From NCBI GenBank assembly GCA_037447605.1, contig CM074807.1, forward strand, positions 1,255,602 to 1,319,601: 64,000 bases of DNA, in the 5' to 3' direction. This document shows positions 46,132 through 58,357 of this stretch, one piece after another (the first letter of the stretch is position 1; each line of letters begins with the position of its first letter). The stretch is from Zygnema circumcarinatum. Taxonomy: Eukaryota; Streptophyta; Zygnematophyceae; Zygnematales; Zygnemataceae. The position numbers were made by a program, and so were the translations under genes. The notes under the pieces are model-generated. The model was not told where the DNA came from and did not search any database. It saw nothing but the letters and a program-made list of their open reading frames with translations.

Positions 46132-49100
46132 ATGGCGAAGGAGCCGGTTCGTGTGCTGGTGACTGGAGCGGCAGGTGGGAGGGTTGAGGACGGTTGCGGT
46201 TGTAAAATGCAGCGATCTGGTTGGCGGGAAGTGATTTGGAAGCAGAGTGGGAGTGCTGATGTGTTGAGACGGTTGGAAGAGTGTTTGGAGGAGTTTGGAT
46301 CGGCTTATTTGAAGGGTGGAATGTTGGTTGTGCAGGACAAATTGGTTACGCGTTGGTTCCCATGATTGCGCGAGGGATCATGCTCGGTCCGGAACAGCCT
46401 GTCATTCTTCACTTGCTGGACATTCCTCCGGCTGCCGAGGCTCTCGAGGGTGTAAGAATGGAGCTGGTCGATGCAGCATTTCCACTTCTTCAAGGTGATT
46501 ACAGCTGGTGGCTAGGCCAAATTTTTCCACACTTTCGTTTTTCAGCCATATTTTAAGCAGGAAAAGGTGATTAAGCTCGTTGATCCAGTGGAAATGAGTA
46601 TACTGTGTGTTTCTCTTTTGTGATCCGTCTGTGGTGGTTGGATTTTTTTTAGTGTTTGTCAAAAATAACACCCGCTACTGTGAGCTGTTGTTTTTTCTCC
46701 AGGAGTTCTTGCCACCACGGATGTTGCTGCGGCCTGCAAAGGTGTGAAGATTGCAGTGATGGTGGGAGGGTTTCCCAGAAAGGAGGGAATGGAGAGGAAG
46801 GACGTCATGTCGAAGAATGTTTCTATCTATAAGAGTCAGGCTGCTGCACTGGAGGAGAACGCAGATAAAGACGTCAAGGTATAACCGTTCAGCTGCAAGC
46901 ATCGTGTTTATCTCCTTGGCAGTTGTCTCATTGGCGTGCCGATCCATTGGGTTTGTTGGTCGTGCTAAGGCCTTTTTGAGATTCATAGAAGTCTTTTCGG
47001 ATAGAGATACTACCTCCACTGCTTTCAGACTTTCCTTATGATATGTTAATAGATCTGAAACAATTGAACTAAAACTCCCGTTCTTGCACATTTTGTTTGT
47101 ATTTTTCCTCGCCCTCAGGTGGTCGTTGTGGCTAATCCAGCAAACACCAATGCCCTCATTCTGAAGGAGTTCGCCCCAAAGATAGATGCAAAGAATATTT
47201 CTGCCCTTACAAGGTTGGACCACAACAGGGCCCTTGGTCAGGTTTCAGAGAGGACAGGCATTCCCGTGTCCAAGGTCAGGAACACTATCATTTGGGGAAA
47301 TCACTCGTCAACTCAGTATCCTGATGTCAACCACGCCACAGTTCTGACCGAGGAGGGTTGGAAGCCTGTTCGAGAAGTCGTGAAAGATGACGATTGGTAC
47401 TACTTCTCACAATTGCGCTATTGTTTCTGCCTTTGTTCCTTTTGTTGCTCTAAAAGAGATTAACTTAATATTATTGGGCTTTTTTGCTTTTTTTGTTTCA
47501 TGCTTGTTGCAGAACTGGCAATTTATTCTTATATTCTTATTCGTTTGAACTGATGAATGTGCAATAGAAGAATCCACTATTAAGTTTACATTTGCAGAAG
47601 AAAATGCGGCTGTCAATTAAAAGGATTCTTTATTTCTGGATGGTTGTGTGCGCAGGCTTAATGGAGAGTTCATCAAGACTGTGCAGCAAAGGGGTGCAGC
47701 CATCATTAAGGCTCGCAAGCTGTCCAGTGCCCTGTCTGCCGCCAGCTCAGCTTGCGACCACATTCGCGACTGGGTTCTCGGAACCCCAGAAGTATGTGCA
47801 AGCGTCACAGGGAGCTTTGGATGGGTCAAGCCTTAGTGTTTTCTCTCTAAAATTTTACTTGGAGTTTATTCTTGTTGTGTGAGCAAAGGGGACGAGCATG
47901 GGATGTTGACAAAAACAGTATGGGCTTTAGGCTTTGGCTTTAAATTTTGTCTTTTGATCAATGTCTGTCTCACATGGCTTGCTCTGGTGAGTTGTCTAGG
48001 TCTACAGGGAAGGGTTGTTCGGAGTACATTCTTCAGAAAATATTCATGTGACTAAAGATTCTCTTAAGACTACCTAGTAGAATGTGATGATTATCAGGGC
48101 ACTGAGGCGAATGCAGCTGTGATGAATAGTTCGTAAACGAAGTGAGGAAAAGCACGTTGTGGCCAACTGTCGTATTTTGCTGCACGGTAGCTGTGTGTGT
48201 GAGTGAACTTCTAGCGAGTACTGTATACTTTGTCAGCAGCCTCTCATTTGCTCAACAACTCTGTCTTGTGTGCAGGGGACTTGGGTGTCGATGGGAGTCA
48301 TCTCTGATGGGTCGTATGGAGCCCCTGTAGGCGTCAACTACTCCTTCCCGGTCACCTGTGCTAATGGAGAGTGGACAATTGTTCAAGGTAAGTGATACCT
48401 CTCAATCCCTTACATATCAGAACCTTTCAGGCCTTACTGTTTTCGTGATAAATTTTACTGTTAAGAATGGGCTTCGATGAAGCAAAAGTGGGTTTTTGTG
48501 GGCTTAATTATCGGCACTCTTTGCTGTAAGGAACGAGATTTAGTTTTTTATCCTAAACTAATCCCTCGTTAGCCGAAAGCCAATCGTGTCTTATTCATGT
48601 GTAAGTGAATGTTGACGAAGGTTTGGATGTCGTTGGATGTCGAGGTATTTAGATGATCGACCACCTTGGCTGAGGAACTGATAAAACCAGGAATTTAACA
48701 CACTTGAACTGGCTTTCGAAGCGGGCTGATAGCTTAATCTTCACAGAATCGCAAGAGCATGCAGTGTCACTTTACTTGGACTGGCACCATGTTTTAGTAG
48801 CGTATTGTTCCGGCTAGTCCTGGCAATTGCTCTAGAACTATATTTAGACCATGGTTGACTGCAACTTTGTTTTTCATCAATTGTGCGGAGGTATATTCGT
48901 AAAAAAAAAATTTGTACAGAAGCCATCCAGCTCTAGTATTTAGTTTTGGCAGGCGATGTCATCAGTTAAGCATAAATGATGGGTTCGGTATAATTCACTT
49001 TCTTGAAGAAGAATGGCCGAGCAAGGCTGTAGCTTCAATGAATTCGCTTAATCTCTGGCATAAGGAGAGACTTTGCAGAGCCTGGCAGTTAGCTTTGAGC

Positions 49101-49423
49101 TGACTGACTTTTGCTTGCTTGTTTTTGTGGCAATGCGGTAGCAGGTCTCTAAAGTCATCCTGTTTGCATCCCAGGGTCGAGTCTTAGTGCCATTTTCTTA
49201 GCATATTAGGTTCGTGCCGACTGCGATTGTGGCTGAGTAGGTCCTTGCCCTCTGCGTTTACTTTATTGTCAGTTCGAATTGATGGTAATCCATTTAAGGG
49301 GCTTTAAATTGAATCGCTTTGAATGATGCAGGCCTTCCCATTGACGATAACTCACGAGCCAAGATGGATGCCACTGGAGCAGAGCTGGTGGAAGAGAAGG
49401 AGATGGCATACTCCTGTCTGTAG
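46132..49423 (+). CDS. MDH: NAD-dependent malate dehydrogenase, cytosolic type
   Basis: Interconverts malate and oxaloacetate with NAD(H). Seven in-phase exons: 46132-46174, 46336-46494, 46703-46878, 47119-47396, 47656-47791, 48276-48387 and 49332-49423; 331 residues, the standard length. The Rossmann loop [20 protein letters not shown] is split by the first intron. [20 protein letters not shown] and [20 protein letters not shown] contain the Asp of the NAD ribose site and the first substrate Arg. [25 protein letters not shown] (catalytic Asp) and [16 protein letters not shown] (catalytic His) follow. The end MAYSCL is typical of cytosolic MDH. No targeting peptide: the fold begins at residue 6, which supports a cytosolic location. 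Confidence 0.97.
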
Positions 49424-50240
49424 AGCCGAAATATTGTGTAGTTTTAGGAACGTCAAAGCTGAATGCTTTACGTGGTTTTGGGCTCGGAAGAGCATGAGAG
49501 ATTCTGTAAAAAAACACGGGCGGTGTGCTCAATGGACAATGTGTGCATGCAATGTGCATCACAACCGTTCCAATGTACCATTTCAGTTGTCGTTGGCCAA
49601 GTAGGATTTCCCTCATTATCATCACCGTCGTACTTTGCAACTTCCTGCCATTCGGTGTTCCTGTGGTTGCTTCACACATGTGACTGCCTTCCGTGTTTGA
49701 CTTAGACAAGCAGGTTGTCCACAGAGCATTAGTAAATTATGAAGACGATGATGAATATTCTGATGTGATACGTAGATACGTGAGCTGCAAAATCAATGTA
49801 AACCCACGTGCCTTTCCATGTCTTCGCTGCACTGTACAAGGTGGTCGATGCAAAACGTCCGCTTGGCAAGAATAGCAAGCGAAGGACCGTCCCGCACAAA
49901 CCCCGTGGAGCAGGCGGCGACTCGTCTGGATTCCAGAGGACCCTCCTCACGCGCCCCCTTAGATCACCTCCAATCTCCTCGTCCTTAAGGAGAGCGAGCC
50001 AGCTGGGCGTCGGCGACGTTCACGGCCACGTTCTCCGGCGGCCGCTCAAGAGGGGCCGCGCCCGCCCGGGGGCCGCGGACCGCTCAGCCCCGTCAGTCGC
50101 TGGACCTACCGGTACGGTACTGTACTCCCAAAAATCGCGGCGCAAGAAATCGGTCCATGTGAAGGCTCCTCGATTTTAGGGTGTTCTAGCGATTGGGATG
50201 GACTTGGACAATTGGCAATTGGCACGAGGGCATGGAATAC

Positions 50241-50340
50241 GACCAGTAGTTCCTCGTGGTTCCCCATGCTGCTTTTGTCCATGTACATTTGAGGGCATCA
50301 TCGCCATCGTGAGATCAATGCCACATCCTCCCCTTTCATG
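50241..50340. repeat. Dispersed repeat, copy C
   Basis: Near-identical in several blocks to copy B (32536-32632): cctcgtggttccc, gcttttgtccatgtacattt and cgccatcgtgaga. It lies about 900 bp upstream of the amidase gene. I see no terminal repeats. Confidence 0.75.
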
Positions 50341-50618
50341 GGGGCATGGTGGTCTTTGATACACCCCATCATCGTTGTCGATGAAGTGACGTCAGCATAT
50401 CCACGACAATACCGTATCCATGGCGTCATCGACTTTCACGAGCACAGGCCGCGGGCCAAACCGGGGATTCGTACGGACCAAGTTTGGCCACAAAAAAGGC
50501 GGTCCCAAAATTTCAGCGGGGCAGAGGAGCAACGTGTTTCACGGTTCTACGTTGTCCGTACAAAAATGTGTCCTGCCCGCTGTGCGAGGGCCGCCCTGAT
50601 ATTTCACCGCGGGCGACC

Positions 50619-50926
50619 GCCACGTGGCAGCATGGAAACCACAAGCGAGGGGTAGCGCTATAAAACAAGAAACTGTACGAACATGTCGTGTTTTCAGATG
50701 TTCGTACGGTACGAACCCCACTCGCCAGACAAAACGGACAAAAGAGCGTGCCGGATCGTCGTCGTCGTCTGGATTCTGGAAGGCTCCCCGCTGTACGGTA
50801 TAGCGCCGACACTGTACGGCCAATCGTCCGTACAGCAGCCCATTCAAGTTCGTACGACGCCTGGTCGGCCATGATTCGCCGACGGCTGTCTGGGCCTGCC
50901 CCCATTGGCCCCTCCAGCCACGTGGC
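50619..50926. promoter_or_regulatory. Pair of GCCACGTGGC palindromes upstream of amidase
   Basis: Two identical decamer G-boxes at 50619-50628 and 50917-50926 flank a patch rich in CGTACGG-like cores. The second is 335 bp upstream of the amidase start codon. Confidence 0.5.
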
Positions 50927-51260
50927 CGCCCGGGACCGAAGTCGTCGGACAGAATTGAAACACTTTTATGCCCGGCTCTTTTTTTTTGCACACTCCGACC
51001 AATGAGCGTACGCCGCGTGGAATTTGGGCAGAAAAATCCGCTGGTCGGGCAGGTCCAGCTGCCCGCGCCGAGTTTTCGCTGAAGCAGCCCCCAAGGGCTC
51101 TCTGGTCGGTACTTGGGTCCCGCAAGAAAAGGTCTCTGCTATCGCCCACATTCACCCCCCTCTACCTCTCTCTCCCTCTTCCCCTCTCTCTGTCTCTGTC
51201 TCTCTCTCTTTCTCTCCCTCTCTCTCTCTCCCTGTCCTCGCGCTTCCTTTCTCTCTCACC

Positions 51261-53347
51261 ATGCCGCAGGGCTCCATCTCTTCGTCCAAGGACGCGGTGG
51301 GCGTGGCCGTGGTGAACTACAAGGTGCCGGTGTGCGAGTCGCGCGAAGACGTGCTCGCGAATTGCCAGCGCATCGCCGACAAGATCAAGGGCGCCAAGGC
51401 GGGCTACCCTGGGCTTGACCTCATCATTTTCCCGGAATACTCCACGCAGGTACGTCTCACTGCAGGCGCAGCACGTGGTCGTTTTTCCGAGCTGAAATTA
51501 TGTTAAAGTTTGTCTCACCGGATAAGCTTGCGTTTCTTTGCAAGCTCTGACAGTCGACAAGTCAATAAGTTTGGTCACCTTGTCCTCGCTGAGCCTCGGG
51601 TCCTTCTGATATTATAGCGAAAGAAGGCTTGGCTCGCCCACCCACCCCCCCCCCACCCTTCCCCCCCTCCCCATTTGGCCGGAAAAGATCTCATTCTTTT
51701 TTTGTGTTATGACGTGTGCAGGGATTTCATCCGACCAAGTGGGCGGAGTTCACCAGCACCATTGATGGACCGGAGGTTGCTATCTTCAAGGAGGCTTGCA
51801 TGTGAGCGCGTCAGAGTTTCCAAAGCTGCCCTTTACTCTCAGCTAGTCTGGCGTGATCAACAAGGAGAGAGATTTTTCTTCCCTGTTTCTAATGACGGCC
51901 GCCGTGTTGGTGCAGTGCCAATGGCGTGTGGGGCATCTTCTCCCTCACAGGAGAGAAGCATGAAACACCTGGCATGAACCCATACAACACCCTCATTATG
52001 ATTAGCGATAAGGGCGAGGTGGTGCTCAAGTGAGCTTCTGCCCCTCCAGAAAACATGCTGCTGGTGAAAAAAATGCTTCCACTTCACTCTCGTGGTCCTC
52101 CGCATTATCCTGACAGACCCACCATTTGCATTGTCCGTACAGATACCGCAAGATGTTCCCGTGGGTGCCCAAGGAGCCCTGGACTGCGGGCCATGAGACT
52201 GCGGTTGCAGAGGGGCCGAAGGGGCTCATTGTGGGAGGGACAATCTGCTATGACTGCAACCTGCCAGAAATCTGCCGGGACACAGTCGCCAAGGGAGCAG
52301 AGCTTCTTGTGCGCATTCAGGTGAGCAGAAACGGTGTGAAGTGTTGTACTGCTCTGTTCATGAAAAGGATAATGCTTCCCTCCGGACATGGACTTTGGCT
52401 GTTGACTTGTTGCTAAGTAATGCTTCTTCTCGGATTGCCCCATCGTGCAGGGTTACATGTATCCCTCCATGGAGCAGCAGCGCATGGTGGCTCGCGTGCG
52501 TGCTTGGGAGAACAACTGTTATGTGGCAGTGGCTAACATGGCGGGGAGCGACCTCGTGTATTCTTACTTTGGTCATTCCAATATTGTGGACTTTGATGGG
52601 CATGTGCTCGCAGAGGCGGGCTTTGACGCGGACGCTTTGACTTATGCCACCCTCTCCCTCACTGCCATTCGCGATGCTCGCAGGTGGGTGTGTTACTTGG
52701 AGAGTTACCACAGCTTGTGCAGGATTAGGGCAGTGACCGGTCTATGGGTATCCCACTAATCGTTGAACAGAGGTTGGGAAAGATCTTCTTCACTTTTTCT
52801 GAATGTTTAGCTTTACTCATACGCTGTCTCGTTTCTCTGCAGGAACTGGACAGCTGAGAACCACTTGTACAATTTGGTGCACCGTGGATACACATCTGAA
52901 CCTGGGGGACATGCAGCCTGCCCTTTCGGTTTCTACAAGAACTGGGTGAACCAGCCGGAGGTAAGAGCTCGTCAAGCTCATAGAGCCCTATCTTCAAAAA
53001 GTGGAAAATCTGCACCTATTTTGGAACTGTGTAATCTACACCTGGTGGAACAGACGCCAGCAACGAGAGAGAGGGAGATGAAAGTCCTACCATTTAGAAG
53101 CTTTTACAATGTATTCGTGATTGATTGTGACAAGTGTGTAGAATGTGTAAGATAGACTCTGGTGGTCCTGACTGCTTGGAGTGTGCGGGGGCTGCAGGTT
53201 GCGAAGAGGACCATGGAGGCCCTCACTCGAGATGCGGACAGTCCAAAGTTGGCTTCTGGTAAAGATGTGGAGCCACCCCCTCAGAGCGCTCTGTGGAAGG
53301 CAGGAGGACCCTCTGCAGTCAAGGGGCCTTTGGCCAATGGCGCATAA
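51261..53347 (+). CDS. Bacterial-type aliphatic amidase/formamidase (nitrilase fold)
   Basis: Predicted 353-residue hydrolase of the nitrilase superfamily, hydrolysing short aliphatic amides (acetamide, formamide) to acid plus ammonia. Seven in-phase exons: 51261-51449, 51722-51801, 51916-52029, 52143-52320, 52451-52683, 52843-52960 and 53198-53347. It matches bacterial AmiE/AmiF along the whole length: [36 protein letters not shown] (catalytic Glu), [28 protein letters not shown] (catalytic Lys), [16 protein letters not shown] (nucleophile Cys), [40 protein letters not shown] and [12 protein letters not shown]. It mixes AmiE-like (TGE, GYMYP) and AmiF-like ([16 protein letters not shown]) segments, so the substrate is uncertain. 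No targeting peptide: the fold begins near residue 10. Plant nitrilases and N-carbamoylputrescine amidase belong to different branches, so bacterial ancestry is plausible; the introns and eukaryotic context rule out contamination. Confidence 0.93.
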
Positions 53348-56072
53348 GCTCCATTGCTGGCAGAGAGGAGAGAGGAAAGAGGAGAGAGAGAGGGGGGAGA
53401 GAGCGAGAGAGAGAGAGAGAGGGAAGGGGAGATCACTCCCAATAGCCTTTTCAAGGATGTATTTATAAGTAGAGAATGGAAGAATTCATTATGAATAACG
53501 GGTAATGGCTCCGTAGGGAGTATAGAATAGGCGTTACTGATCGAGCTCACCGAGCTATGTTTCTGGTGAGGCTGATCACATGCCTTCAGAAAAATATGCC
53601 TGCGGAGGATTCTCGCGGCATACAATCAATCTTCAAATGATTATTATAATGTCAACCATAGATTGAATATACTTTATTCTAGTTATTTGTTCTAGTGTCT
53701 GAAGTTTTCGATTGAGTGAAAAAACCAACACTCGTGCAGGGAACGCTATGTGCAGAGGTGAACCCTATGCGCCGGCTGTCGGCAAAGGTAGGGTCGCCCT
53801 AAAGCTAACCACTTTGAGCATTCAAGTTATGTTGCGAAGATTCCTAGCCGGAATCTCATTACCTAATCGACCTCAATTATTTTGGTGTTGAACAAATGGC
53901 TCTCCTTTCCTTGGTTCAAATGAATGTTGAGTTCAAAACTGCTTCAGCATTTGAACGATTAAAAATTTAGAACTGACGGCTCCATTATCTGAATCGTAAG
54001 CCGCGATATATCGGAACCAGTACAGGTGAGTGAGCTATTTGAACATCTGAAAGTTTTGAAGGAACTCTAACCCCGAATTGAAGCCAAAAAAAAAAAAAAA
54101 TCAAACCTCCGAATCGCATGTACAACCATGTTCCACGGAAGAGTCTCCCTTTATGCTATAAAACTCCAACTTCTAGCAAGCTGTTACCGAAGACGACAAA
54201 AGAAGACACTCAGTTTTTGACACGTGGCGGTGTACTGGACGAAAAGAACAGACAATGCGACGCGTGGAGGTGTGGCGGTGCGCGTGGAAGAAAACGACGA
54301 AAAAGGCAGGAGAATCGAACAATAACACGTGGCGCGGATCGAGGGAATGTACGGTAGGGCATGTCGTCATGATCAACGTGCGACCATGTCATGTCATGTC
54401 GAAAAGGAGGAGGAGCAAACTCGATGTCATCCCCAGCGTACATGCATGCCCGCATGGGAGCAGGGGGGGTCGGTTCAAGGGGATCCTTGTGGAAGCAGGC
54501 ACGGCAGCCCTCCGCAGGCTTTGTAAAAAGAAAAAATCGCTTAGAGTGGGCGATGAGAGGGATGCACGAGCATAGCAAAGATTTGTTAGATCAAATAAAT
54601 GAAATGATTACGTATAACAGGTCGTTCGAGCAACAAATGTAAAATAACAGTAGCTTTAAGGTCAGTTGATAAATGGAACAATGGTCACTAGAAAAAACTC
54701 GCATTTTAGTTTTTAGATTTATTGTAGTGTAATGCATAGACGCGGGAGTGGGCGGTGCGAGTGTTGGTGATGGAAACAGACCAATCAGCCTCTGCTTCAT
54801 CCGGTCCATGTGGAAGAACTAACCCCTTACAAGAACGTCAAAAAAGCAAATGATGAATCTAAAAAAACCACACACAAGGTAAGGGCGAAGCATGAAGAGC
54901 AACAGCGGGCGCTTGCAGAACTCTGCAACCGACCTCAAGTTCCAGAGAAATTGCAGCCAACAAGTACATAGAAATACTGCTACTGCCCATCCCACGAGGA
55001 CCTTATTAATGGCAGGGGACCCTCCCTGTGCGTTCCAAGCACAGGGAGGCACAAACACAAGCAGCGCAGGCACTTCAAGTTGCATCTTCAGACGAGTTGC
55101 AAAACGAGTACGACCAGAGGTTCATTCAGAACGTATCTGAGTACGCCAAAGTCACATTGAAAGTTATTACATTTGACAGTCTTTGCTTCCTTCGCATACC
55201 AGCCACCACAGAGGTGAAGCTTCACTAGAAACTTGGCCAGGACATGGGAGCCAACACCTTGCCGCGGCTTACCAAATATCTACAATGCGAAAGTCACATT
55301 CAGAGACAAGCTGGAAATGTGCCAGTTCCTTCCCTTGAATGCTTACATGCCCCAAAAGGGCCTTGCCATGTCCTCCTCATATTAAACGACGAGAGCGGGC
55401 AGGGCAGGTTCTCAGTTGAACACCGGAAGCGAAGCTATTGTACACGTCATCGTGCTGCAGCCTCCCTACCAAAATCTGCCCCCTTGACCAGGTGAAAATG
55501 ACCCCCGGCAGCATCCTAGCAGCTGCCACAACCTAAAGTACCTTCCTTGTACACTTTGGGTCAGTGGTGGAGATTTGGGAACTAGTGCCATTACCAGCAT
55601 GCACTTCACATCCTGATGGGCCAATGTACAAACGTTCGTAACCCCCTCTTCGGGTGAGCTTCGTAACAGCCTAAAAAGAGAGCCCCGGGGGATACATTCC
55701 ATAGGGTAGATATATCCTCTGCGCTCCATAGTGTGATAGGGCGGGCACACCAGTTTCAAAGGCTATTCCCTTACCTTCAGACTCCACGTTTGGTGCCTAT
55801 GTACCCGATACCCATCTGGAAAAAGGCAGCAGCTTGCAGAAAGGTCCACGCTGTTATGAAGATGCGTAGCCAGGATGCTTCCTCCTTGTACGCTACACTA
55901 AGTGAAGCAGAGATAAAAAGCAGCAAACTGCAAACTAGCTCTGCATTGTATATCCTGCATGGCACAAGCATGAAAATTCATATCAGTTTACATCAGGAGT
56001 TACCAGCGACCGCCACGGAAGAAAAAGTACTGACTATTCACGAATAGCATTCCCTTATCAAAAGCTATTTGC
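53348..56072. other. Long intergenic region, no gene recognised
   Basis: 2.7 kb between the convergent amidase and glycosyltransferase genes. It contains a (GA)n stretch at 53371-53425 (amidase 3' UTR), a poly-A tract at 54087-54100, and a patch with ACACGTGG and related ACGT cores at 54220-54340. No spliced or unspliced coding region is supported on either strand. Confidence 0.5.
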
Positions 56073-58325
56073 TTATTCACCTAAACAGGAATAATGCTTT
56101 TCAGGATCCCTCCAAATGCGACCAATAAATGAACTATATATCCAGCCGGCAGGAGCATCCACAACGTACCGTCCACTCCATCCCCCAAACAGGATGTGTT
56201 CCGCGTTCTTCATAGACCATGCATGGCTTCTCTGCAAATTTCCATCCTCTTCCAAAAGCCCGTTCGAAGGCTGAGGGGCATTTCCTTCTCCCAATGATTC
56301 TCCATCAAATTGAAGCACACCGTGGGATCTTTCTCTCGATCCTTCGGATTTGAAGTTTTCAGACGTTGGAAAGAGTGCCCGGGGGGATATCCACCCTCGC
56401 TGTCCAGGAGGTGCATTTTTAGCACTCACACTCCTGCATATCTGGAGGTATAATCGCGATATCCCGTTCTCAGGTTGTGCCGAATGGACCGTGGACGACC
56501 CAAAAGGAGAGAATTGTCCGTTAGGAGCAGCCGAGGGGGGCATAGAACGTGAGCGTTTGAGAGCATAGTCAGGACTGGAAGCCATGGATGCTATAAAGCG
56601 TCTAATGCGCTGCATTTGAGCCGGAGCAAGTGCAATAATATGGTTAGCCACCCGAGCTGCTCCTGTTTTATGGGTGACTACCCACTCGTGAACACTTGAG
56701 AGATCAAACAGACCAGCAAAGATGGCCCGAAGTCGGAGGAGAGCCATACTGTTGGCAAAGAGGGCATATCCAGGCAAGAGGAGGATGTATCTGCAGCCAT
56801 GTCATAGCACGAGGGAGAAAGATAGAGGATGCTGAGATTGTTATGTTAGGCTCCGAATGGTTCAAATGGGTCCAAACTGCACATGGTTTCAGAGTGCAAG
56901 GTGTAAGTGGGCTGCAACATACTCGGGGGAGACGATGAAGAGGCAGACGTTATAGATGACCACATGGGCGATGAGACCGTAGGGAGGAAACTCGATAAGG
57001 GACTCCGGAAGAATAAGGGCGAGCGGAAATACTACTCCCACACTCAGGAAAATAACTGCTGATCGTAGGGCCTTCCGCAGGCCAATGAAGACAAACATCA
57101 CGTATAATTTATGCCAAAAGCGCATTTTCTGCACAACCCTCCCAAAGACTTCGTACTGGGGTGAGAATAATATCCGCACAAAGCTCCGGCCTAATGGGGA
57201 AGGTAACTCTAAACTTCAAAGCATCTCCCCTTCCCCCAAACTTTCAGCTAGTTAATGAGCTATAGGTTCATCCATCCGCCCATCCATCCATCCATCCATC
57301 CATCTATTCATCCATCCAACATTACACACTCGTCGCTATAATATACTCAGTCACCAATTTACTTGTCCTGAAATCTGCAAAGTTTTCGGCCTAGAGGATT
57401 ACAACTGTTTTACCTTGGATGCCCAAATGGCTCCAATTCTCTTCTTGGCCAAGTCCACGGGGCCACTGCTCCATCGCCGCTGCTGCTTGCGGTATGCCTC
57501 ACACGTGGCAGGGAGCTCGCTCGGACACTGCGACCAAAGTAACAAAATAAGTTTCATTATCTGGTGAAGCACGAAAAGCTTTCACGTTGGGGCAACATTT
57601 CAAATGAGACCGCTTAACTAACTAACAAATTCACACACTGTCGCAAGCAGAGGACTTGGTAATAGACCTTAATCACATGGCGGGGACGACAACTAGAGGT
57701 AGGTTTTACTCTAAAAGAGAAGTTTTACACTTTAACAGCATTCATTCATAAATTGGATTTATAACTCAAGAGCACGCTTCCAACGGCATCCTACAAACCA
57801 TTCATGGCCAACAATCTGGTTCACTCCTTCGCTCACTTAAAATTTCGACTATAAGCTAAATTAGAGTCGATTCCACAACGCCCAGCGGTATACAGGTACA
57901 CTTGTACACGATATAAGCAGCATTTCTGTTTAGAACCTTCACGCACTCCTATCTAACGGGAGAAGTATACCAATGGTTTTCCAAAGAGGCGAGAGATTAT
58001 CGCATGAGGGACGAGACTGCCCTCACCATCTAGTTGGGGCAACGCAACGATTTCAGAAAAGTAGTTCAAGGGAGCACACAAGCATGTAGGAGGGCCTTGA
58101 GAAGGAAGGGCGCTGGAGGGTTCAGAAGTGTGAGGGTGAGTGAGGGAGTGTGAGGGAGGGAGTGGGAGTGTGACCGTGACATGCGGCAGGAAGAGGAAGT
58201 GCCATCCGAGCATGGTGGTGCAGAAGGCCATGTCCATGTCCTCCACAGTCGTGTCATCCCGCCAGTTGCCGGCCTCCATGATGGCAGCCAAACGCCAGAT
58301 TCCCGCTGTGCCTGAACCCCATCCC

Positions 58326-58357
<32 letters not shown>

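Larger units (their letters stand above)
49424..51260. other. Intergenic: MDH 3' region and amidase promoter
   Basis: First a probable MDH 3' UTR, then a GC-rich stretch (49880-50120), the dispersed repeat copy C, two GCCACGTGGC palindromes (50619-50628 and 50917-50926), a patch rich in GTAC and CGTACGG (50695-50860), and a C/T-only tract directly upstream of the amidase start (about 51160-51238). No gene is seen. Confidence 0.5.

Noticed and set aside
58306-58311. Shorter exon starting at 58305 in the glycosyltransferase
   Set aside because: It would give FNAGIWR. The acceptor six bases upstream gives the conserved FNGTAGIWR.
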